From Holosporaceae bacterium (GTDB taxonomy: Bacteria > Pseudomonadota > Alphaproteobacteria > UBA3830): a stretch of DNA of 10,291 bases. Positions 1-6,012 of this stretch are shown in pieces; the stretch's first letter is position 1, and the number at the start of each line of letters is the position of its first letter. The position numbers were made by a program, and so were the translations under genes. The DNA lies in the NCBI GenBank assembly GCA_031267195.1, contig JAIRZO010000081.1:1-10291 (forward strand), written 5' to 3'. The notes under the pieces were generated by a model. It worked only from the letters and a program-made list of their open reading frames with translations, did no database searches and had not been told where the DNA came from.

Positions 1-7
1 AGCCTGC

Positions 8-748
8 TCACATCCGACAAGCTCCCGCCTCCGCTGGGACGTTATGATTTATTTTGTTGTTATTATTGTTTAATGTAGCCAGAATGCCCGATGATATTTT
101 TTCATCTTTATCCTTGCTACCGCGTGATGAGCCAAATTCAAAGCTATAAGCATCCTTAAGGCAGGAGCCAAATATGCCGGATACAGTAGATATAATTCCC
201 ACAACTTCTCCTGGCAATTCACCTTGATAGAGAGAAAGTATCAACATGCATATGATTAATCCGACAACGGCTCCGACAATCATAATATTTAATCTCCTGT
301 TGCGGCTGTAAGCATTGATGGTGTGAACGGTGTTGGGATTGCTGAATACATTGCTGCGGTTTGTTGTTTCGCCACCGGCTTCTCCGTGGGAGGTATTATT
401 TTTTTTATAATTTTCTCCATCATTCCCATTTTTTTTGTGACTTTCTGACAATTTTTCTTGCGCCAGCGGAGGCTTGGGATTTAACACAATTCGCTGAACA
501 TTTCCTATTCCTGTGGAAATGGTTGTGATGGATTGCTCTGTTTCTTCATCAAAGGCTGATTTTTCATAAGAATCTACAATAGTATCATCATGCGATGATG
601 ATACTGGTATCTGCACTGCAGCCTGTCCATCCTGCTCTGCAGTTGATGAAGGCGACAGTGATTTTTCTGCTTCCTGCAGCACATTCACCATTTCATTCTT
701 CAGAGTATTGATGGAGTGCAGTACTATTTTTTCCAAGAAATTTTTCAT
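8..748 (-). CDS. Putative phage membrane protein, possible holin, downstream of the endolysin
   Basis: A complete 246-residue gene, last in the minus-strand phage-type cassette. The first ~150 residues are hydrophilic, rich in Ser, Glu, Asn and Lys, and look disordered. A strong membrane segment follows at about residues 154-174 (IMIVGAVVGLIICMLILSLY), then a weaker hydrophobic stretch (VVGIISTVSGIFGSCL) and a polar tail containing FGSSRGSKDKDE. A short hydrophobic hairpin followed by an FGSS.GS..K tail is a pattern I associate with small phage holin-like proteins; this is recall, not a search result. The start is supported by an AAAGGA ribosome-binding site 9 bases upstream, and only 18 bases separate it from the stop of the hydrolase gene, which suggests translational coupling. 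Endolysin-holin adjacency supports a lysis role. The long hydrophilic N-terminal half is unusual for a holin, so a spanin, anchor or unrelated membrane protein remains possible. Confidence 0.55.
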   Translation of the reverse strand: MKNFLEKIVLHSINTLKNEMVNVLQEAEKSLSPSSTAEQDGQAAVQIPVSSSHDDTIVDSYEKSAFDEETEQSITTISTGIGNVQRIVLNPKPPLAQEKLSESHKKNGNDGENYKKNNTSHGEAGGETTNRSNVFSNPNTVHTINAYSRNRRLNIMIVGAVVGLIICMLILSLYQGELPGEVVGIISTVSGIFGSCLKDAYSFEFGSSRGSKDKDEKISSGILATLNNNNNKINHNVPAEAGACRM

Positions 749-766
749 TTTGTTTTTTCCTTTCGC

Positions 767-1183
767 TTAATTTTTGAGTACATAAAAATAATGGGATCCG
801 AAAATTCTTCGAGGAATCAAATAAACGGCCCAGTAGGGTTTGATGCTGCGTTCGTGATAGTGATCACAGCCATCTGTCAAATCTGGCCATCTTTCGCACA
901 AAACATTTTCTGCAGTTTCCAGACATTTACCAAAAATATGAGCATCTTCCTGGGAGATGTGCATTATTCTTCTGTAGTTGGGATCACTTCTGTTCCAGCA
1001 GGAGAATTGATACGGAGCGGTGCAAACATCGGCTATAGAATTGGCGAAACTTTTCTTTTTTCTGTTCATAACAACGTTAGCTACGGCTATTAGTGATACC
1101 AAACCGAACTTGCTCAGCTCTCCGCGAGCTTCGCCATAGACGGTTCTTGCCAATGTCTGCAGGTCATTTTGTGAGTAATTCAT
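767..1183 (-). CDS. SleB-type cell wall hydrolase (phage endolysin)
   Basis: A 138-residue protein matching the SleB/Hydrolase_2 family of peptidoglycan-cleaving enzymes (lytic transglycosylase-like). The N-terminal signature LARTVYGEARGE (residues 11-22) carries the expected catalytic glutamate, E18, in the YxEAR context. Further family landmarks follow in order: VANVVMNR, then YQFSCWN, and a C-terminal HYHERSIKPYWA block corresponding to the family's YH...P.W motif. The length fits the bare catalytic domain with no added cell-wall-binding domain. No signal peptide is apparent, so it would need a holin or similar to reach the periplasm; the next gene, 18 bases away, is a membrane protein. 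The start has an AAAAGGA ribosome-binding site about 8 bases upstream. In a phage-type cassette the likely role is host lysis; a host spore-type SleB role is unlikely given the neighbours. Confidence 0.85.
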   Translation of the reverse strand: MNYSQNDLQTLARTVYGEARGELSKFGLVSLIAVANVVMNRKKKSFANSIADVCTAPYQFSCWNRSDPNYRRIMHISQEDAHIFGKCLETAENVLCERWPDLTDGCDHYHERSIKPYWAVYLIPRRIFGSHYFYVLKN

Positions 1184-1255
1184 GGAGATTATTCCTTTTC
1201 AGATTTTTTGCGGGAGAAAATGTTTTTTTGGTGATTAAAACGAATGAATCAGAAA

Positions 1256-2206
1256 CTAATCCAGAGCAATGAAGTTGATCCTTATCAGATTAGTGCCCGG
1301 AGTGTGGATCAAGCCGCTGCTTCCGTAGGTGCGGCTCCTGCCAGAACAATTGTTGGTGAGTTGTATTTTACAACCACCATTTTTTAACTCCTCATAGAGC
1401 GTCATTTTTTGCGAAATGGTAAATGTATGCATAAAAATTGCCCTGGCGTCATTTAGCATATTAACTTTGCTATCGGGATCGATACCTAATTTTTTTAGAC
1501 CACTCAATTTTGATAGGTATATGCAGGAAGCACGACCCTCGGCTGTGGAATGAAAAACGCAGGATTCCATGTTCTGGGGATGAGTTCCATATTCGTAAAA
1601 ACCTCCGTAGGCATAGAAATGATATGGAGCTCGCCCGGAAATTCCTTCCATTTGTAAAAATTTACTGGCTCCACTTCCTCTGGTGTATTTCTCAATGATA
1701 TCTCCAGATTCTGCGGTGGGAAATTTTTTTTCGAACAGCACCACTTTTTTGTTGCGGGAAGAATCAGCTATAACCGAGGCTGTATTGCTCGGCACAAAAA
1801 AGTATTCACCAAAAAACTCGTCCATGAAGGACTGACTTTGTCCATCGCAAAAATATTCTCCGGTTTTTTCAAAAAGAATAAGGATTTTGGAGCAAAATAA
1901 TCTGTTGTTTTTAAAGGTTGAGCAGGAATCAAAATGAGGATTTTCGTAGATGCTATTTTTCCCGAGGCTAACATTGTCTTCCTGACGGATTAGCACCGTG
2001 TGCTGCTTTATCTTTGCCGGATGCATGCTGGCATCCAAAATGATCGACGTTGGCCATTCTTCATTTAGCTTTATGGGACAAATGCCGCCATCATCTGGCA
2101 TTTCTAACGCAACTGTGGTGACAATATTTTCTTCGGTATCCGGCACATTGCCAAAGTTGCGCAAATATCCGTCCGACAAAAATCGAATACTTCTTACAAT
2201 GGACAT
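1256..2206 (-). CDS. Uncharacterised protein of phage-type cassette
   Basis: A 316-residue protein of the minus-strand cassette, between the tail-like gene (61 bases upstream) and the hydrolase (72 bases downstream). I do not recognise its family. There is no signal peptide or membrane segment. The composition is that of a soluble globular protein with eleven or so cysteines and many aromatic residues (for example GRAPYHFYAYGGFYEYG). The C-terminus reads GRSRTYGSSGLIHTPGTN and then a short hydrophobic beta-like end. The ATG is preceded by GAAAGGAAAAGACA, a reasonable ribosome-binding site. Its position between a tail/baseplate-like gene and the lysis genes suggests a minor tail, tip or receptor-binding component, but this rests only on order. 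Two shorter open frames lie inside it on the same strand and are shadows. Confidence 0.8.
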   Translation of the reverse strand: MSIVRSIRFLSDGYLRNFGNVPDTEENIVTTVALEMPDDGGICPIKLNEEWPTSIILDASMHPAKIKQHTVLIRQEDNVSLGKNSIYENPHFDSCSTFKNNRLFCSKILILFEKTGEYFCDGQSQSFMDEFFGEYFFVPSNTASVIADSSRNKKVVLFEKKFPTAESGDIIEKYTRGSGASKFLQMEGISGRAPYHFYAYGGFYEYGTHPQNMESCVFHSTAEGRASCIYLSKLSGLKKLGIDPDSKVNMLNDARAIFMHTFTISQKMTLYEELKNGGCKIQLTNNCSGRSRTYGSSGLIHTPGTNLIRINFIALD

Positions 2207-2267
2207 TGTCTTTTCCTTTCAAAAATAAAAAATGATTCGCCAATTTTTTTTTGATATTTTTCAAAAT

Positions 2268-4091
2268 TTATTGTGTGGGGAGAGAGAACTCCGGTAGATC
2301 AATTTCCCTTACGATTTCCCGTGTTGTGCTAAAGGGATGTAGTGTAACCTTGATTTTCGTTGCATGGACTTTCAGCTGATTCTTCAGTTCATTCACGGAC
2401 TTTGCTTCCTGCTGCGCCAGCATATCCTCCTGTTCTTCTGGAGAATTTGTAATTTTGACATCGGTGACAATATCTTCCATTGCCAGCTCAGTTTCTTCCG
2501 GCATAATTTCCAAAGCATTCATATAGTTGTTCAGCAGGGCAGGCCAATTATCGTTAGACTCCACTAGACAGCAGGCAATGGAAACATTCAAAATCTTTCC
2601 TGTTGCGTTAGCCTCCAGATTAGTTTTTGTGATTTTTCCAGAAATTTTACCCATCTGGAATCTATTATCTTCAACGGTAATTTGATCGTTTATGCTAGCA
2701 AACCAAAAGGCGCTTGCATCAACGCTGAAGCTGACCTCGATATATCTGGATGAATAGTTTATCAGGGCAATGGCTTTTTGGATTGCGTATCTAATGGCAT
2801 TTTTACCGCGGTCGGTCGCAAAAAACGAACTTTTGGAATCGTTCGACAGGGCATCCGGAATTTTTTCCTTTGATTTCCATTTGTTTTCATCAAATTCTTC
2901 CTGCGACAGGTGAGTCAGCGTGCATTCCCACACGAAATCATTCCGGATTACCTTCATGCCCATCTCATAATGCATATAGCATTGCCAAAAGGGATACTGT
3001 TTTGCCAGTTGAATGCGATTTAACTGTAAATGCAGTGTTTTGTTACGGCCATGCATCACATGTCCATTGCCGACATTTACCCGAACGATTTCATGACGTT
3101 TTTGGCGATAGTTCCATCCGATCAGCATTTTTCCATGAAAATAAAAGCGGCGAAATTGCACTCTTTTCCTATTCATGGGAACTAAAGTAGATGCAGATGA
3201 GGATGATGCCATCAACGGCGCTTCACCTGTTCCATCACCTATAAAAAATTCCCGAGAAACTGCGGGACATTTTTGCACATAGGTCGCCGTTTGCGGTGGC
3301 ACCATTTCGTTTATTTTACAATAAATGAGATGGTATCCGCTGCGGATGGAAAAACGACAGAGTTTTTCTAGTCCGGATTTTATGTTGGTAAATGAGTTGA
3401 TGTAGTTTGTCTTGAAATTAGACGCAATTATCGGATATAGATCAATATAGCCGTAGATTCGCTGGATCCAGCTGGTTTCCAGTACCACATTCACATTTTT
3501 GTATGGTTCCCGTGCCAGTCTCACTTTCATGGAATTTTGCAGGATTTGGTCACCACTGACGGTTATGTGTTGCTTTCCTTTGACGATATCCGATAGAGAT
3601 AGTGCGCCGGTTCGCATGGACCAATAGAATATTTTTTCGTCATTTTCCAAAAAAATTGTTGGATTGTCGAGGTCTTTGGAAGAAAAAAATAAATCATCGA
3701 ACGGAATATGATGGTCCTGCAGATCATGCATATTTGTCTGCCGATAGCACTGCAGATTGTTTTCTGCAAACATTTTCAGCTGTTCATTGTAGTCGTCCGG
3801 TTCCGCTATTAATTCCAGTTGTACACAGCTGTTGGAGAATCCCACTGGAAATGCCATCAATCTTCCGGAAAATAGCAGATCAACCCGTGGGTCGTCATCG
3901 TTTTGCTGCAGGCCTATTTTTGCATACCGTTTTCGCAGTAATTCTTCAGAATTTTCCGTATAAATCGAGACTTTTGCCGTAGCAAAGCCCCATTCCCGCT
4001 GGTTGATTTTCAGGGAAATCATATCTTCATCTCCACGCCATGATTCTTTTTTTTCGAAGAAAGAATCACTCCAATCAAATAGTAATTTCAT
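2268..4091 (-). CDS. Probable phage tail/baseplate structural protein
   Basis: A 607-residue protein, first gene of the minus-strand cassette. There is no signal peptide or transmembrane segment. The N-terminal ~110 residues are beta-rich and include LLFSGRLMAFPVGFSN followed by LELIAEP, a pattern I associate with tail hub/baseplate-type proteins. The later part (about residues 430-530) contains SFFATDRGKNAIRYAIQKA, then YIEVSFSVDA, then GKISGKITKTNLEANATGK and a V-x-I-A-C strand. A comparable 'SFF.T.RG...' to 'G.I.GK' arrangement occurs in proteins of alphaproteobacterial prophage tail regions that I recall, but no search was run. The last ~80 residues are acidic and predicted helical, then basic. 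The ATG is preceded by TTGGAGAC with about 10 bases spacing. The gene opens the operon, so the upstream head and tail genes expected of a full prophage are absent on this side; the transporter gene diverges instead. Confidence 0.6.
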   Translation of the reverse strand: MKLLFDWSDSFFEKKESWRGDEDMISLKINQREWGFATAKVSIYTENSEELLRKRYAKIGLQQNDDDPRVDLLFSGRLMAFPVGFSNSCVQLELIAEPDDYNEQLKMFAENNLQCYRQTNMHDLQDHHIPFDDLFFSSKDLDNPTIFLENDEKIFYWSMRTGALSLSDIVKGKQHITVSGDQILQNSMKVRLAREPYKNVNVVLETSWIQRIYGYIDLYPIIASNFKTNYINSFTNIKSGLEKLCRFSIRSGYHLIYCKINEMVPPQTATYVQKCPAVSREFFIGDGTGEAPLMASSSSASTLVPMNRKRVQFRRFYFHGKMLIGWNYRQKRHEIVRVNVGNGHVMHGRNKTLHLQLNRIQLAKQYPFWQCYMHYEMGMKVIRNDFVWECTLTHLSQEEFDENKWKSKEKIPDALSNDSKSSFFATDRGKNAIRYAIQKAIALINYSSRYIEVSFSVDASAFWFASINDQITVEDNRFQMGKISGKITKTNLEANATGKILNVSIACCLVESNDNWPALLNNYMNALEIMPEETELAMEDIVTDVKITNSPEEQEDMLAQQEAKSVNELKNQLKVHATKIKVTLHPFSTTREIVREIDLPEFSLPTQ

Positions 4092-4145
4092 GTATTATGT
4101 CTCCAATTAATTTAGTCATTGAATTAAACAGGAAAAGGAAAAAAC
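4092..4145. promoter_or_regulatory. Divergent intergenic region with both translation starts
   Basis: Only 54 bases separate the oppositely oriented starts of the tail-like gene and the transporter gene, so both 5' signals must lie here or overlap the genes. It holds the ribosome-binding sites of both: GGAG on the minus strand and AGGAAAAGG on the plus strand. A 6-base inverted repeat, TTAATT (4107-4112) and AATTAA (4122-4127), sits at its centre; its role is unknown. I could not assign convincing -35/-10 boxes. Confidence 0.3.
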
Positions 4146-5033
4146 ATGTCAGAATTCTCCGGCGATCGTCGTGTCACCAACACTCGCCGAGGCGTACTAT
4201 TCCTACTGTTGGTGATGGTGATTAGCTGTGTCAATGACGCCATCGCAAAACTTTTGGGGCAACGGCTAGATGCGCTGCAAATCATTTTTTTTAGATTTTT
4301 TTTCAGCCTCATAACCCTGCTACCGATTGTGCTCAAAATGGAGGCGAAGGTGTTTGAAACAGCCAATCTGACCTTCAATTTTGCCCGCGGAGTTCTGGGG
4401 GTCATAAGTTTCTATCTGTATACCTATGCCATTATGAAAATTTCTCTTGTGGAAGTTGTAACGATTATGTGGATCATTCCGCTATTTACCATGATCCTGG
4501 CGATATTTTTCCTGCATGAACGGGTAACAGCGGAACGATGGACAGCAACAATGCTGGGATTCTGTGGACTTGCTTTCCTCATATATCACGACTCGGGTTC
4601 GATGCCTTTGTCTTTTAAGTGGATTTATCTTGTGCCGTGTGCAGCAGCATTTTTATTCGCCATTCAAGATATTATGATAAAAAAAATGATTGTTACCAAT
4701 GAGAACAGCTGCACCATATTACTATACTTTGCTATGATTACCAGTGCTCTTGCTTTTTTCCCTGCGATGGCGGTATGGCAAACACCTAACATGCGCGAAC
4801 TGCTGCTGCTGTCGCTGCTTGGTTTGTTTGCGAACCTGATGCAATACCTTCTTATGAAGGCATTTGATGCGGCGAAGCTGTCTGTGCTAGCCCCCTACCG
4901 GTATCTCGAATTTTTTATCTCCGCCCTGATTGGTTATCTGCTATTCAACGAATTACCAGGCACAAATGTTTTGGTTAGTGCCATGATGCTTATCCCAGCA
5001 ACACTCTATTTAACGCTAGTGCGCCGGGGCTGA
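4146..5033 (+). CDS. EamA/DMT-family transporter, S-adenosylmethionine uptake (Sam)-like
   Basis: A 295-residue inner-membrane transporter of the drug/metabolite transporter superfamily, with about ten hydrophobic helices in two EamA repeats (roughly residues 14-140 and 150-290). Its pattern closely follows the Rickettsia S-adenosylmethionine importer: an early N-D-A-I-A-K-LLGQRLDALQ block, FFRFFFS then LLP at the second helix, IPLFTMILAIFFLHE in the first repeat, and APYRYLEFFISALIGYLLFNE in the second. Sam-type carriers let intracellular bacteria import host S-adenosylmethionine for methylation. Substrate assignment is by resemblance; EamA proteins also carry other amino-acid-like or nucleotide-sugar solutes. 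The start has AGGAAAAGG a few bases upstream. It is divergent from the phage-type cassette and followed by gene-free AT-rich DNA, so it appears to be transcribed alone. Confidence 0.85.
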   Translation: MSEFSGDRRVTNTRRGVLFLLLVMVISCVNDAIAKLLGQRLDALQIIFFRFFFSLITLLPIVLKMEAKVFETANLTFNFARGVLGVISFYLYTYAIMKISLVEVVTIMWIIPLFTMILAIFFLHERVTAERWTATMLGFCGLAFLIYHDSGSMPLSFKWIYLVPCAAAFLFAIQDIMIKKMIVTNENSCTILLYFAMITSALAFFPAMAVWQTPNMRELLLLSLLGLFANLMQYLLMKAFDAAKLSVLAPYRYLEFFISALIGYLLFNELPGTNVLVSAMMLIPATLYLTLVRRG

Positions 5034-5302
5034 GAAGATCCGACCCTACCCATTAATCCTAAAGAGAAACTCGTAAACCTCCGGACAATCATTGCCATCC
5101 GCCAATAAAAAATAACAAAGTATTGAATGTTAAATCAGCTGAGAATTTTAGGTACAGCCCTAAGAGCTAAAAACCTAAGATGCATTTTATAATATAAAAA
5201 ACATCTTGTCAATAGCTAAAAACATATTCAGAAATATTTTTTTGAGTAATATTGAGCGACCAGACTCAAAGCTTTTTATTTCCATGGGGCCGGTGATAAA
5301 CC
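5034..5302. other. Gene-free AT-rich spacer with one inverted repeat
   Basis: The stretch between the transporter and the IS200-type element holds no gene I can support on either strand. It contains an inverted repeat, AAGATG (5177-5182) and CATCTT (5202-5207), whose inner part is also largely self-complementary and purely A/T. This could form a hairpin in the transcript but lacks the GC stem and U tract of a normal terminator. A 10-base direct repeat, AGCTAAAAAC, occurs at 5165-5174 and 5214-5223 and flanks that hairpin. No promoter or RNA gene is assigned. Confidence 0.45.
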
Positions 5303-5319
5303 TTACGCTTTAGCGTGAA
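5303..5319 (+). repeat. Left-side hairpin of the IS200-type element
   Basis: A perfect ACGCT-TT-AGCGT palindrome (5305-5316) extended by one wobble and one A-T pair. It lies about 60 bases before the transposase start and resembles the right-hand hairpin in loop and core sequence. A further GCTTTAGCG occurs just downstream at 5322-5330. In IS200 elements the left hairpin is the TnpA recognition structure and may also limit read-through into the gene; that role is inferred here. Confidence 0.55.
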
Positions 5320-5376
5320 TTGCTTTAGCGTCCTAGTAGTTGTAAGCATGAGACATGAAGAATAGTCGAAAAAGAT

Positions 5377-5835
5377 ATGCAAAAGGTGCCCGCACAGTAT
5401 TGGACATTACAGTATCATTATGTGTGGAAGACGAAGTATTCTTACAAGGTATTAAGTGGCGATATTGCTCTCAGATTGAGAGATTTGCTGAAGGAAGTAT
5501 GTAGCTTGCAGGAAATGACAATTGTGCGCGGAAATATCAGAGCTGATCATGTGCATATTCTTGTAAGAGCTCCAAGCTATCTGTCTCCGGCGAAAATTGC
5601 TCAGTACCTGAAAGGACGTTCGGCACATGCAATGTTAAGGGAGTTTCCCGAGCTTAGAAAAAAATATTGGGGATGTCATTTGTGGGCTAAGGGTTATTTT
5701 TGCAGCACAATTGGGGCAGTTACTGAAGAAACAATAAAAAAGTATATCGAAGACCAAAAAGATGAAGATTCTGTCTTCAAAGTTTGGGACGAAAAGAAGG
5801 ATTTATCCGCATCCGGAGAGCCTTTAGGTACCTAA
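5377..5835 (+). CDS. tnpA: IS200/IS605-family transposase TnpA (Y1 HUH nuclease)
   Basis: A 152-residue Y1 transposase, the usual length for TnpA. It binds single-stranded hairpin ends and cuts and rejoins the strand through a 5'-phosphotyrosine bond. The N-terminal block (YHYVWKTKYSYKVL) is the family's first beta strand and basic segment. The metal-binding HUH motif is present as H58-V-H60 in ADHVHILV. The mid region YLKGRSAHAMLREFPEL is the conserved helix, and the catalytic tyrosine is most likely Y123 in TIKKYIEDQ. All catalytic residues are present and the frame is intact, so it may still be active. Translation signals are weak: no clear Shine-Dalgarno sequence lies before the ATG, which is common in IS200 elements that keep transposase levels low. 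The last ~20 residues (from WDEKKDLSASGE) are poorly conserved in the family. Confidence 0.92.
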   Translation: MQKVPAQYWTLQYHYVWKTKYSYKVLSGDIALRLRDLLKEVCSLQEMTIVRGNIRADHVHILVRAPSYLSPAKIAQYLKGRSAHAMLREFPELRKKYWGCHLWAKGYFCSTIGAVTEETIKKYIEDQKDEDSVFKVWDEKKDLSASGEPLGT

Positions 5836-5842
5836 CATTCTT

Positions 5843-5856
5843 CGTGCTTTAGCACG
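5843..5856 (+). repeat. Right-side hairpin of the IS200-type element
   Basis: A perfect CGTGCT-TT-AGCACG palindrome 8 bases after the transposase stop codon. It has the same TT loop and CTTTAG core as the left hairpin, with different but compensating stem bases, so structure rather than sequence is kept. This is the expected position for the right-end recognition hairpin. Confidence 0.6.
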
Positions 5857-5919
5857 TAGTAATTGAATTTACCATATTTCTTAAGCGAGATGTTGCATAT
5901 ATACTTAAATTATACTTAT

Positions 5920-5947
5920 TTGCAAACTCTTGCTTCGCTTGTATTAT
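5920..5947 (+). promoter_or_regulatory. Tentative sigma-70-type promoter for the repeat-protein gene
   Basis: TTGCAA (5920-5925) and TATTAT (5942-5947) are separated by 16 bases, about 65 bases ahead of the start codon of the exported repeat-protein gene. The surrounding 5860-6000 stretch is strongly AT-rich, so a chance match is easy. Other combinations nearby have worse spacing. Confidence 0.2.
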
Positions 5948-5998
5948 TACACAGCATATGCTATTAATACATTGTCATGTGTTTTTTTATTGGTAATT

Positions 5999-6004
5999 TA
6001 GGAG
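5999..6004 (+). promoter_or_regulatory. Ribosome-binding site that decides the start of the repeat-protein gene
   Basis: TAGGAG lies 8 bases before ATG 6013. A longer open frame begins at ATG 5977 but has no Shine-Dalgarno sequence. Starting at 6013 also yields a canonical signal peptide beginning MKKMLLL. Confidence 0.7.
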
Positions 6005-6012
6005 TTAGAATA

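Larger units (their letters stand above)
5303..5856 (+). mobile_element. IS200-type insertion sequence (single Y1 transposase, hairpin ends)
   Basis: The element consists of one HUH/Y1 transposase gene (5377-5835) with a small hairpin on either side, as expected for IS200/IS605-family elements, which lack terminal inverted repeats and instead use subterminal hairpins recognised by TnpA. Both hairpins share a TT loop and the core GCTTTAGC (left) or GCTTTAGC (right). No tnpB is present, which fits the IS200 subgroup. The exact cleavage sites were not resolved: the true ends probably lie a few to tens of bases outside the given limits. Confidence 0.65.

Noticed and set aside
716..1093. 125-codon plus-strand open frame
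   Set aside because: It is antisense to the SleB-type hydrolase, whose catalytic and C-terminal motifs are intact on the minus strand.
2243..2251. T9 run between the tail-like gene and the next gene as a terminator or phase switch
   Set aside because: It lies in an AT-rich 61-bp spacer with only a weak A/T hairpin, and both flanking genes are intact without it.
5977..6012. ATG 5977 as start of the repeat-protein gene
   Set aside because: It lacks a ribosome-binding site and would put 12 residues before the MKKMLLL signal peptide; TAGGAG with 8-base spacing supports 6013.
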